A DNA stretch of 19,579 nt from an uncultured Prevotella sp. Lineage in GTDB: Bacteria; Bacteroidota; Bacteroidia; Bacteroidales; Bacteroidaceae. The position numbers were made by a program, and so were the translations under genes. Under the pieces are notes generated by a model. It did no database searches. It saw nothing but the letters and a program-made list of their open reading frames with translations, and had not been told where the DNA came from. This document shows, in pieces, positions 8,000-15,022 of the stretch (position 1 is the first letter of the stretch; each line of letters starts with the position of its first letter). The stretch is from positions 1 to 19,579 of the forward strand of contig CALZMK010000003.1 in assembly GCA_945788545.1 (NCBI GenBank), read 5' to 3'.

Positions 8000-9268
8000 T
8001 TATTTTAGCGAATATCTGCGATTCGTTTTAGCTCCCTCAATACTTATCTTTATATCAACAAGTTTGTAAACGACCTTCCTAACTTCCTTTATGTCAACAT
8101 CAGGAAGCCTGTCTGTAATCTCTGAGAGCTTACTATGAGGGTGTTTCTCAAGATCATGTATGATAAGAGATTCCAACACATCTGGTTCGACTGTTTTTAA
8201 TGTTGTTGGTATTTTATCAGCCTTTGCATTTTTTATTAGAACAGGATTTATGATATAATATGAGCCTTTATGAACACCCTTTTGTAACACTAATCCTTTC
8301 TTGATCAAGGTGCCAACATAGCTTCTGAGTCGTTCGTCGTCTGCTAATTGCAACTCGTGACTCAATTTTGTAGCGTATATTTTTTGTTCTCTTGCAATGA
8401 TGCCCAAAGCAGTAAAATCTTTTTGTTTAAGTTGATAATTCTTGAGTACGTAATCTAAGAGAGGAAGAATCTCTGGTTTTAAGATTTTTGCGTACTGAGT
8501 AACAATACACTCATTATATGAAGATTCAATAGTCGGTTTTTCTTTCGCCTCCATCGAATTAAGCTCATAAATCAAATCATATCCAGATCCCTCACCTTCC
8601 ATCAAGCCTAATGCGAACATTAATTCAATGAAATGTGGATTACGCCTATGTCTAGCATGAAGAATATTATCCTTTGTTACCCCAAAAGGCAATCCTCCAG
8701 GGTTTCTTATTTCTAATCTGTCAGTATAGACTTTAATCATGATATCATTAGATATCGTCATTGATTGGTGTACGATAGCATTAACCAATAATTCTCGCAA
8801 TACTTTCGGATGGTAATGTCTTATTTGCTTGCGAAAGAGGCCGTCAGGGAACTCATACGAGTAAGTTAATTCAACAGCCTCCTTTTCTATGTCCATTAAT
8901 AGTTCTTTAGGATTCTTTCCTTCATTTCTCCATTCGACCTTTCTTACTTTTTCCTCGTTCGCATCGTAAACAATATACTGCACAGTAATCGGGTAGCTTA
9001 TCCAGTTTTTTTGTTTGGTTGATCCAAGCCATAATACCCCTAAGTTGGTCAAATAGCCTTCATCTATTAAACAGTAATATTCTGCTAACTCATAATTATC
9101 CATCTGCCTGACATGGTCTTTGATTCTATCTGATGACCTAATCGAATCAGAAAGAATTTGTAATTTCTCTCTTGCTGCGTCGTCGATTGCAAAACGCGTT
9201 TTAGTAATTTCCCATTGGAAACAACCTTTCACCTCACTTAGTCGCAACATATCTTCACTACGCAAAGG
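8000..9268 (-). pseudogene. 5'-truncated ATP-binding transcriptional regulator (AlbA_2 / HATPase_c_4 family)
   Basis: About 420 residues remain of a protein in the Schlafen-AlbA_2 plus RecG-like HATPase_c_4 family (COG2865 type). The frame starts abruptly at RSEDMLRLSEVKG, which in this family follows the AlbA domain, so roughly the first 100-130 residues are missing. The ATPase-like region is clear: LRELLVNAIVHQSM, IKVYTDRLEIRNPGGLPFGVT, HARHRRNPHFIELMF and LGLMEGEGSGYDLI. The C-terminal 170 residues look like winged-helix segments (LRSYVGTLIKKGLVLQKG, LSEITDRLP). The frame has no ATG before the junction at about 9268, where it collides with the plus-strand remnant; the listed start at 9265 would be a TTG, and the first ATG is at 9250. 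With no promoter left it is probably inactive. AT-rich codon use sets it apart from the receptor operon. Confidence 0.75.
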
Positions 9269-9372
9269 CTCAAGTCCACCAGCCGGTCCGTTATTGACAA
9301 TGCCGGCCGCCGTACAGGCCTCATGGTGCGCCCCGTGAAATACGAAAAAGTAGGACGCACTCCGTTGAACTA
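9269..9372 (+). pseudogene. Remnant of the 3' end of the gene at the left edge
   Basis: This encodes LKSTSRSVIDNAGRRTGLMV and onward to GRTPLN then TAA, matching the last residues of the protein ending at 302. Similarity begins sharply at 9269 and continues 13 bp past the stop codon to 9385. It is a stub of a paralogous gene whose 5' part was replaced by the truncated regulator gene. The two copies differ at about 11 of 117 positions. Confidence 0.75.
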
Positions 9373-9386
9373 AGAAAAAAATTGCT

Positions 9387-9638
9387 ATGCGTCATGCTCT
9401 CGATGACATGGAGGCTCGTCAGCAGTGTATGGATATCATGCGCGAGCTCTTCCGTCAGTTTATGTCTGTACTCATACAAGAGAAAACGAGAGTCGAGGAA
9501 GAACATATCTACCTCGACCCTCGTATCTCATTTCAGGAAATAGACCGCTATTTCCTTTCCAGCTGTGCCTGTGCTTTCTTCCAAGTAGCTACAGACGTTT
9601 ACACCGACCTACGCTACAATCAGGAAGAGTGGGATTAG
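9387..9638 (+). CDS. Hypothetical 83-residue helical protein
   Basis: A small acidic protein starting at the ATG 15 bp after the stop codon of the surface-gene remnant. It is probably mostly helical (MEARQQCMDIMRELFRQFMSVLIQEKTRVEEE), followed by IYLDPRISFQEIDRYFLSSCACAFFQVATDVYT. Three Cys residues occur, two of them in SCACAF. No signal peptide or membrane segment is seen. I do not recognise the family. Codon choice is that of a real gene. It converges with the minus-strand ExoX-C-like gene, overlapping it by 4 bp. Its place after the remnant suggests it once followed an intact copy of the surface gene. Confidence 0.65.
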   Translation: MRHALDDMEARQQCMDIMRELFRQFMSVLIQEKTRVEEEHIYLDPRISFQEIDRYFLSSCACAFFQVATDVYTDLRYNQEEWD

Positions 9639-10054
9639 TCAATGTTCCAATACGCATCGGGATCACCATCAAAAATAGTATCGATGTCATCATCGCTATA
9701 ACCCATTTCGTCTTGTGCATATGACCCTGCATATCGTCCATACGTAGGAGAATCGTATTCATCGTAGAATCCACGGTCATCGTATTCCTGGTCCCCGTAA
9801 TCCTCATCTTCCCAATCTTCAAATTCCGCAATACGTTGATTTCGCATCGCCTCAAAGGAAGAAGAAATTTCAAAATGAGGGAATATCAATCGAAGCTCTT
9901 CTATTACAGAATCGCAAAAGACACACATTGAACCGCTAACATTTTCTAATACCCATGAAATATATTCTGGGTTATATTCTACCACTTCGGCAAATGTACA
10001 TCCTGTAAATTTACCGAAGTAGAATTTATCGTCTAAATGCTCAATGTAAGTCAT
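9635..10054 (-). CDS. Small ExoX-C-like domain protein with acidic tail
   Basis: A 139-residue protein from the ATG at 10054 (MTYIEHLDD); an upstream TTG at 10060 is less likely. Residues about 10-40 (FYFGKFTGCTFAEVVEY, then ISWVLEN) match the short FGKYKGK-type module at the C-terminus of many DNA polymerase III epsilon-like exonucleases, but here it stands without any nuclease domain. Two Cys (MCVFC) follow. The last 60 residues are strongly acidic and Tyr-rich (FEDWEDEDYGDQEYDD), probably disordered. The start overlaps the end of the upstream 212-aa gene by 14 bp, so the two are translationally coupled. A role as nucleic-acid-associated adaptor or decoy is only a guess. Confidence 0.75.
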   Translation of the reverse strand: MTYIEHLDDKFYFGKFTGCTFAEVVEYNPEYISWVLENVSGSMCVFCDSVIEELRLIFPHFEISSSFEAMRNQRIAEFEDWEDEDYGDQEYDDRGFYDEYDSPTYGRYAGSYAQDEMGYSDDDIDTIFDGDPDAYWNID

Positions 10055-10676
10055 CAACAAAAACTTCGTTTAGATTGTACTGAGTATAACACATTGCTCC
10101 TGTCTCTGCATGGAGATAGCGACATACAACCATGATGTTCTCGCCAATACTTTTGATCACTCCGTCTTTGTCTAATATTTGAACATGTCCAGCAGGAGCA
10201 GTCAGTATAGCCTTACCTTCTATCACACTTATACATGAAGGGAAATTAGCTTTTTTCAAATCATAGTCACGAACTGTGACTCCATCTCCATGGCGAGACT
10301 TTATCTTGCGATATAGTTCTTTTCCTTTCAAAGATGGTATATAAATATCTTCTAAATTGTATTTCCCTTCTGATCCTGAAACAACTAAAGTTTGGTATAT
10401 TGGAACTGCCATACCTTCACGAGTAATATCCTTACCGCTATAGTGAGTTGTAACCTGGTAAATATGATTTGACAAGATAATCTGCCGTTTGGGTTCTTTA
10501 TTTACAATGCCATTTAGAATCAGCCCTGCATATCCTTTGTTATACATGTCCTTATCCTCACATGCATTGACGAAACCGTATATCTCCAGCTTATCTATTA
10601 AATTACTTTTTGCAGTCATTCCATTCTGAATACTTCCATTCTTCTTCAGGTAATCTTCTAATGTGATTCTATCCAT
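10041..10676 (-). CDS. Hypothetical 211-212-residue protein of the LOTUS/DUF3825 unit
   Basis: I chose the ATG at 10676 (MDRITLEDYLKKNGS); the frame extends to a TTG at 10706 that would overlap the preceding gene. The protein looks soluble and mixed alpha/beta, with an N-terminal helical start resembling a small DNA- or protein-binding helix pair, then strand-rich segments (RQIILSNHIYQVTTHYSG, VPIYQTLVVSGSEG, CISVIEGKAILTAPAGHVQILD). No catalytic motif, signal peptide or membrane helix is visible, and I do not recognise the family. It follows the coiled-coil gene by 11 bp and overlaps the ExoX-C-like gene, so it is a middle gene of a four-gene transcription unit. Confidence 0.75.
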   Translation of the reverse strand: MDRITLEDYLKKNGSIQNGMTAKSNLIDKLEIYGFVNACEDKDMYNKGYAGLILNGIVNKEPKRQIILSNHIYQVTTHYSGKDITREGMAVPIYQTLVVSGSEGKYNLEDIYIPSLKGKELYRKIKSRHGDGVTVRDYDLKKANFPSCISVIEGKAILTAPAGHVQILDKDGVIKSIGENIMVVCRYLHAETGAMCYTQYNLNEVFVDDLH

Positions 10677-10687
10677 GATTCTTGTAT

Positions 10688-10876
10688 TTAGTATTTCATT
10701 AAACAATCCATTTCTTCTATCAGTGCTGTGAGCTGTCTATTTGTTTTTTTGAGCTTTCTAACTTCTGCACTAAGTTTCTGTTCTATATCATCCTTTCTAA
10801 GGATAATATTTATGAGTTGTTCTTGTGTGAGTTTTTGCAGACCTGTCAGCTCTGTAATATTCAAAACATTCTTCAT
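10688..10876 (-). CDS. Short coiled-coil protein (62 aa)
   Basis: It starts at an ATG (MKNVLNITELTGLQ), 21 bp after the stop of the LOTUS/DUF3825 gene, and ends 11 bp before the next start. After a short head (LQKLTQEQLINIILRKDD) the rest is a heptad-like run of Leu, Ile and charged residues (IEQKLSAEVRKLKKTNRQL, then TALIEEMDCL), consistent with a coiled coil. It has no signal peptide. The tight spacing supports a real gene. It probably oligomerises or binds a neighbour's product; its function is unknown. Confidence 0.65.
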   Translation of the reverse strand: MKNVLNITELTGLQKLTQEQLINIILRKDDIEQKLSAEVRKLKKTNRQLTALIEEMDCLMKY

Positions 10877-10897
10877 GTCTATGTTTCTATCAGTGAG

Positions 10898-12082
10898 TTA
10901 CAATGAATTGATGGACTCTGCAATAAGCCAATCACTTGAAGGCTTTGTGACCAGTCGTGCATTACTATATGCCATATCTAATGTGAATATAGTAACTGCA
11001 CGATAGCGTCCAGATGGTGTCTTGGTCATCACCAATGCTATTGAGATTTCTTCTGGTTCATTGATATTCAATGCCAAAGGCAGAATCAAATGAACAGAAT
11101 CATCTGTAGGATAATATACAGGTATTGCGGTCTTATAATTCCATGCAACTCTGTGCTTGGCGGTTTCAACTGCCATGCCCATCATGCTTGATATAATTGA
11201 CAAACGCATTGGATTTGATTCCAAGACATTTCTCAGTTCTTCGTAATATTTTGCCTTGTCACAAGCGCTAAGCTGTGAAGGATCGTGAACTTCAAACGAG
11301 CCTAAACATACTTGACGAAGAAGTTCTATTGGCATTCTATCTATATTCTCGAGAATAATGTGCTCCCAATTTACATCTACAGGAAGGGACGTGTCATAAA
11401 TCACATCATCGTAGTTTTGAATATAGGACGCTCTTTCAGGAAGTTGCGAAAAGTTGTCCGTCAATTTTCTTGCTGCAACTGTGCTACTTCCTGCAACACA
11501 GAAGTCAATAAAATGCCAAGGTTGCTTGTTGAATTTATTCTTATCAAAAACCGCATAAATTGGCTTGTAGAATTTATCAACCAATCCCGTGTTGAAAGCT
11601 GCATATTCATTCGAGTAGAGAATTTTATTCTCTCTCATGAGCTTTACAAAAGTCCATTTCAAATACTTGGCAAGTATTGGGTTGGGATAATTCTCATCTT
11701 CAACGCTATATGACCAACGTTCCTTGAGTGCCATAGATTTCAAAGTCTCAATGGCACTTTTCTGGTTTATATTTGCCCACTGAGTTAAGTGTATCATTTT
11801 ATCTTTATTGCTATTAGTGTTCTGTTTAATAGTTGAACCTGTATTTTGAGTTTCAGTGGTATTACATTTTACTAATGGCAAATTGCTTTGTACATCTCTA
11901 CTGATAACAAAGTGCTCACTTAATGACTCAAAGAAAGGCTTCAATTTCGCGAACCCATAATCTTTGGTGTCAATACCACTTGCGATAAGTTTCAAACCAA
12001 TAGTTGACATTGGAGTCCAACCATCCTCTCTCATGTTCAAAGAAACAATCTCTTTGATTTTTGAAATGCTTTCAGTATTCAT
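10898..12082 (-). CDS. LOTUS/OST-HTH-like plus DUF3825-like protein
   Basis: A 394-residue cytosolic protein from the ATG at 12082 (MNTESISKIKE); the frame extends to a TTG at 12094. Residues about 5-68 read like an OST-HTH/LOTUS domain, a predicted RNA-binding winged helix: MREDGWTPMSTIGLKLI, then DYGFAKLKPFFESLSEHFVI. A low-complexity Asn/Thr linker follows (about residues 72-95). The remaining 290 residues (LAKYLKWTFVKLMRENKILY, AAFNTGLVDKFYKPIYAVFD, and later PVYYPTDDSVHLILPLALN) fit my recollection of DUF3825, a bacterial domain of unknown function sometimes found with LOTUS-like domains. It heads its own transcription unit, with a promoter -7 box about 45 bp upstream. RNA binding is an inference from the first domain. 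Confidence 0.8.
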   Translation of the reverse strand: MNTESISKIKEIVSLNMREDGWTPMSTIGLKLIASGIDTKDYGFAKLKPFFESLSEHFVISRDVQSNLPLVKCNTTETQNTGSTIKQNTNSNKDKMIHLTQWANINQKSAIETLKSMALKERWSYSVEDENYPNPILAKYLKWTFVKLMRENKILYSNEYAAFNTGLVDKFYKPIYAVFDKNKFNKQPWHFIDFCVAGSSTVAARKLTDNFSQLPERASYIQNYDDVIYDTSLPVDVNWEHIILENIDRMPIELLRQVCLGSFEVHDPSQLSACDKAKYYEELRNVLESNPMRLSIISSMMGMAVETAKHRVAWNYKTAIPVYYPTDDSVHLILPLALNINEPEEISIALVMTKTPSGRYRAVTIFTLDMAYSNARLVTKPSSDWLIAESINSL

Positions 12083-12126
12083 ATGTTCTATCAATTAAAG
12101 TTTAACATCAATTTGTTTTGACGGTG

Positions 12127-12134
12127 CAAAATTA
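12127..12134 (-). promoter_or_regulatory. Putative -7 box for the LOTUS/DUF3825 unit
   Basis: The minus strand reads TAATTTTG, a full TAnnTTTG match, 45 bp before the ATG at 12082 and directly after the T-run of the preceding terminator. No matching TTTG is seen at the -33 spacing. Confidence 0.5.
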
Positions 12135-12146
12135 CGCACAAAAAAG

Positions 12147-12187
12147 GATGGGCGGAAGAAACAAACTGTTAGTTTCTACCGCCCATC
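12147..12187 (-). terminator. Rho-independent terminator of the upstream three-gene unit
   Basis: On the minus strand a 16-bp stem with one mismatch (GATGGGCGGTAGAAAC pairing across a 9-nt loop) is followed by CCTTTTTTG. It lies 25 bp after the stop codon of the 339-aa gene. This is the clearest terminator in the window and separates the two minus-strand units. Confidence 0.8.
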
Positions 12188-12211
12188 AATAATTAACAGA
12201 ATACTGCCTAT

Positions 12212-13231
12212 CTAAATTATACCAGTGATATAGTCAAGAAGTTCCTTTAATTCAGGTTTTTCACCCATTTGCATTGTAAATACATGCTTAGTGCCCCCTG
12301 TGAACATTTCTCTTTCTTTAAAAGGGTTCATTTTACCTTTAGACCATACCTTATATGGAATATATTCGAGATAGAGTTTAACATTTGATTCGATAAATCC
12401 AGGTATATTTAGAGGCATTATATGATCTATTGCCTCGTATTTACTATTGAATAATTGCCTAAATCTTGATTCCTGAACTTTTTCTGGAGCAAACCCAAAA
12501 TACTTCAACAAGAAACATACTAATTTTTGTTCTGTTGTAGTTAGATAACTATTCTTTCTACGTTTTACCTCATTAAAATATTCATGTAGAAATTTTGAGA
12601 TATACCGAACAAACTCTATTTCTCCGTATTCGTGAGTATAAACATCTACTTTCTTTACTATCTTGTGAAATCCAATAGTCGTTTCTTCACTGTTCTTTAT
12701 GGATTCCCATAATATCTTTTTTACTTCGCAAAAATCTGTTGTATGGCTATTGCCATCTTTGAGCTTGAATGCAATACTTTCGATGTTTTCAAGTTCTTTA
12801 ATTTCTGAAATAGTATCTTGTAAAGTTGGTTTTAGCAAGAGTGCAAGCCTTCTATTTATTATTTCGCGTATATAAGAACATAGACCATACAATGCAACCC
12901 AGTTTATTTGAGTTTGTTGTTTGATTTCTAGTTCTTTATACAATACAATGGAGTTTTTATCACTTATAAAATCAACAATCTTATGTGCATGATTCTCTTT
13001 TAGAAAAATCTCTACGTATTTATCTAAACGAATGCCATCTATGAAAACTGATTCTTTAGATATTTCTTTCCTTTGAATTTTATCAAAGAAATAGATAGAG
13101 TATTTCCATGTATCAACCGCAACCTTTTTCCCCGTAGGATCTATTGCTTGTACAATATTGTTTTTCATGTCCAACGAAAAATCATTGAACGAAAAAGGTA
13201 CATATTGTTCCGTTTCTTGCTCTTTCTTCAT
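12212..13231 (-). CDS. Hypothetical 339-residue protein
   Basis: A soluble, Lys/Glu-rich protein with AT-rich codons and no signal peptide. It starts at an ATG that shares the ATGA overlap with the stop of the zinc-ribbon gene, so the two are coupled. Segments include VPFSFNDFSLDMKNNIVQAI, a central region of amphipathic helices (ISEIKELENIESIAFKLKDG), and a C-terminal LTTTEQKLVCFLLKYFGF with VQESRFRQLFNSKYEAIDHI. I recognise no domain and no catalytic signature. It is the last gene of its unit, directly before the terminator. A structural or effector role within the cluster is possible but unsupported. Confidence 0.75.
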   Translation of the reverse strand: MKKEQETEQYVPFSFNDFSLDMKNNIVQAIDPTGKKVAVDTWKYSIYFFDKIQRKEISKESVFIDGIRLDKYVEIFLKENHAHKIVDFISDKNSIVLYKELEIKQQTQINWVALYGLCSYIREIINRRLALLLKPTLQDTISEIKELENIESIAFKLKDGNSHTTDFCEVKKILWESIKNSEETTIGFHKIVKKVDVYTHEYGEIEFVRYISKFLHEYFNEVKRRKNSYLTTTEQKLVCFLLKYFGFAPEKVQESRFRQLFNSKYEAIDHIMPLNIPGFIESNVKLYLEYIPYKVWSKGKMNPFKEREMFTGGTKHVFTMQMGEKPELKELLDYITGII

Positions 13232-13959
13232 TTCTTCTTTCGTTTTCCAGCTTCTTCAATAATATCAATAGCCTCCACTGCTCTCATGGACATGGCAAGT
13301 CCTTTCGCATTTACCATGATGACCATCGGCAATCCTATACAAACAGGCTCCTTGATGTATTCATCCTTGAAGACCGGTGCATAAATACGTTGTCCGTTAA
13401 GCATCCCGACTTTACGGACAGATTTATAATAATGATCTCCTTTTATCTCACGCAGAGCTGCCTGGCGATAAAAGGTCTCTGTGCGTCGTCCATATTTCTC
13501 TTTGTCACGTTGAATCTTTTGCAATACTACAAAGTTGCCAAATCCTGTATGGACTTTTGCCATTCCTGATACATCGACAAAGATAAGTATATTGCCATCC
13601 CAACAAATGTCTGGTTTGGATTTGGGCGAGAATATCATCTGCTTTCGGTAGAGTCCTTCGTACACTACATCGCAGAAGATACTATCTTCATTTCCCTCGA
13701 CCAATGCTTCAAAAGCAAGTTTCTTTGCATTGCGAGGAAAAGACAGTCTGAGAAACTGCTGACCGCAGTCCTCACACTGGTAGTCGGGATCATTTCCATC
13801 TGCAGAAAGACAGCATCCTCCAAGCACCGCCTTGCGTCCAGTCGCCTTCAGGTAGTCTTCTTCCCATGTGGAAACCGGCATGCCATAGATGATATCGCAT
13901 ACCTCGCCACCACATCGAGGGCAGCGCTTGGGTCTTCGTATGACATCAAGTCCCTTCAT
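13228..13959 (-). CDS. Zinc-ribbon protein with C-terminal domain of unknown function
   Basis: A 243-residue protein. The N-terminus is a zinc ribbon split by a loop: CPRC (Cys13, Cys16) and CEDC (Cys62, Cys65), with the conserved-looking IIYGMP and VLGGCCLSADGNDPDYQCEDCGQQF between and after. The remaining 175 residues have strand-rich text (GNILIFVDVSGMAKVHTGFG, then FVVLQKIQRDKEKYG) and end in a basic KRKKK tail. It is linked to both neighbours by 4-bp ATGA overlaps, so the three genes are translationally coupled. Nucleic-acid or protein binding is likely from the ribbon; nothing points to a reaction. Confidence 0.8.
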   Translation of the reverse strand: MKGLDVIRRPKRCPRCGGEVCDIIYGMPVSTWEEDYLKATGRKAVLGGCCLSADGNDPDYQCEDCGQQFLRLSFPRNAKKLAFEALVEGNEDSIFCDVVYEGLYRKQMIFSPKSKPDICWDGNILIFVDVSGMAKVHTGFGNFVVLQKIQRDKEKYGRRTETFYRQAALREIKGDHYYKSVRKVGMLNGQRIYAPVFKDEYIKEPVCIGLPMVIMVNAKGLAMSMRAVEAIDIIEEAGKRKKK

Positions 13960-14165
13960 TGTCTTCTCTGTTGTATCTCTTCGAATCTTCTTCTCATTGC
14001 CTCATTCCAACTCTTTTCGCGCCGTTTATGATTACGCCAATCAGTAAATAACCACGCTATAAAGATGAATGGTGATAGCATAGCCAGAATGTATGCAATC
14101 ACAGTCAATGCTTTCATTAGGAATATCGGGTCACCTGCATAACCGTGTGTGTAAAGATACAGCAT
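13956..14165 (-). CDS. Small membrane protein (69 aa)
   Basis: From the ATG at 14165 the product is MLYLYTHGYAGDPIFLMKAL, then one long or two short hydrophobic helices (LTVIAYILAMLSPFIFIAWL), then a basic cytosolic tail (WRNHKRREKSWNEAMRRRFEE). The frame extends to a GTG at 14204, but the promoter box at 14209-14216 makes that start unlikely. It overlaps the zinc-ribbon gene by 4 bp (ATGA) and heads the three-gene unit. A membrane anchor or effector is one reading; the family is not recognised. Confidence 0.65.
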   Translation of the reverse strand: MLYLYTHGYAGDPIFLMKALTVIAYILAMLSPFIFIAWLFTDWRNHKRREKSWNEAMRRRFEEIQQRRQ

Positions 14166-14208
14166 TTTACTTAAATACAAGCATAAAAAGCAAGCGAAAT
14201 ACACTTTT

Positions 14209-14216
14209 CAAATGTA
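14209..14216 (-). promoter_or_regulatory. Putative -7 box of the membrane/zinc-ribbon unit
   Basis: The minus strand reads TACATTTG, matching TAnnTTTG, about 43 bp before the ATG at 14165. No -33 TTTG is at the expected spacing. Confidence 0.45.
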
Positions 14217-14285
14217 AATAGTTCAGTTTTCTTACACTTTTCCAAGTCATGAACGGTGTAAAAATGACATTTTTCTAACGATTTC

Positions 14286-14584
14286 TCACCCCCTCCCTGC
14301 ATGGCGGAGCAAGACCTCCCTCAGCCCATCAAAGAAGCGTTTGAGCACCGCCTCATCGTTGCAATAGTGCAGACATTCGAGCAGAACAGCTACGTAATAC
14401 AAAACGCTTACCACCTGTCCGGACAAACCCTTTTTATCATAGTATGCCCCACGTGTATGGCAGACATCATAGGCTTCACAGTGCAGCCAGACTCCCTTCT
14501 CAACTGCTCAATGAGCATAGCAATCTCCTCAAGGCAAGAACGATAGCGTCCAGCCTCAAACTCATCATAAAAAGAAAACTTCAT
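14286..14584 (-). pseudogene. Frameshifted small gene of about 99 codons
   Basis: From the ATG at 14584 the frame reads MKFSFYDEFEAGRYRSCLEE then IAMLIEQL and stops at 14408 after 58 residues. A second frame, open from about 14500 to the TGA at 14286, reads CEAYDVCHTRGAYYDKKG, VVSVLYYVAVLLECLHYC and NDEAVLKRFFDGLREVLL. Both halves look like amphipathic protein sequence, and the total length (299 nt) needs one frameshift, probably near AGAAGGGAG around 14490-14500. The plus-strand frame opposite (14301-14546) lacks convincing features. The family is not recognised. If the shift is real the gene is dead; a sequencing error or programmed shift is possible. Confidence 0.4.
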
Positions 14585-14634
14585 ACCAATATTTTCAGTT
14601 AATTAAAGTTAATTTTCTCGTATTTTGGCGTCAA

Positions 14635-14658
14635 GGTTCTCCGACATACCGGAGAACC
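14635..14658. promoter_or_regulatory. 9-bp hairpin/palindrome before a promoter
   Basis: GGTTCTCCG (14635-14643) pairs perfectly with 14650-14658 around a 6-nt loop. It sits 20 bp upstream of the -7 box at 14678-14685, covering the region where a -33 element would be, so it could be an operator. It could also be a terminator remnant; no T-run follows. Confidence 0.4.
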
Positions 14659-14677
14659 CCATATTTTCGATTTTAGA

Positions 14678-14685
14678 TATATTTG
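14678..14685 (+). promoter_or_regulatory. Putative -7 box of the replication module
   Basis: TATATTTG matches TAnnTTTG and lies 18 bp before the ATG of the 37-aa ORF. A palindrome occupies the -33 region in place of a recognisable TTTG. Confidence 0.45.
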
Positions 14686-14703
14686 CAACAAAAATAGCAA
14701 AAA

Positions 14704-14817
14704 ATGTCGGAAAAACAACCCCTACCCATAGGTAAACTGTTGCAACAGCTCAACATCTACCGTCAAGACGGCACCATCGACCACGAATCCATCACGAAAG
14801 TATTTCGTGTTGTTTAG
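14704..14817 (+). CDS. 37-residue ORF, possible leader peptide or gene stub
   Basis: It reads MSEKQPLPIGKLLQQLNIYR then QDGTIDHESITKVFRVV and stop. The N-terminal 30 residues look like the start of a folded protein, while the last residues read oddly, so it may be a truncated gene. A promoter -7 box lies just upstream and a 9-bp hairpin (14809-14844) covers its stop codon, an arrangement also compatible with a leader peptide. The family is not recognised. It is the first plus-strand frame of the replication module. Confidence 0.4.
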   Translation: MSEKQPLPIGKLLQQLNIYRQDGTIDHESITKVFRVV

Positions 14818-14844
14818 AGGTTTGGTGCTTAAAAACTAAACAAC
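14809..14844 (+). terminator. Hairpin over the stop codon of the 37-aa ORF
   Basis: GTTGTTTAG (14809-14817) pairs perfectly with CTAAACAAC (14836-14844) across an 18-nt loop. An A-rich, not T-rich, stretch follows, so a role in attenuation or RNA stability is as likely as termination. Confidence 0.35.
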
Positions 14845-14880
14845 CAAAAATAATGACATAACAACCTTAAAACCTCAAAA

Positions 14881-14935
14881 CGTTTCCGATAAGCGAGAGC
14901 AGAGAAAGCTCGCTTGCTCTGCCGAGCGTAGGAAA
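14881..14935 (+). repeat. 55-bp direct repeat, copy A
   Basis: CGTTTCCGATAAGCGAGAGC begins a 55-bp unit repeated at 15023-15077 with two mismatches. The unit is partly self-complementary (TTTCC/GGAAA ends, AGCGAG/CTCGCT and GCAGAG/CTCTGC inside). It lies in a 330-bp non-coding stretch upstream of the DUF4373 gene. Confidence 0.8.
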
Positions 14936-15022
14936 CGACGAACGAGCGAACGGAGAGCCAAGCTTGCTCGGACTTTCCTGAGCGAGGAGGAGGAAGACGA
15001 AGTCAAACGAAGGCGCAGCCAA

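Noticed and set aside
9265..9506. Minus-strand 61-codon frame and plus-strand 72-codon frame across the junction
   Set aside because: They read through the joint of two gene stubs and oppose the 83-aa gene; no independent support.
14301..14546. Plus-strand 81-codon frame
   Set aside because: No promoter, leader or motif; the minus strand opposite carries two protein-like frames of a frameshifted gene. Kept only as a low-probability alternative.
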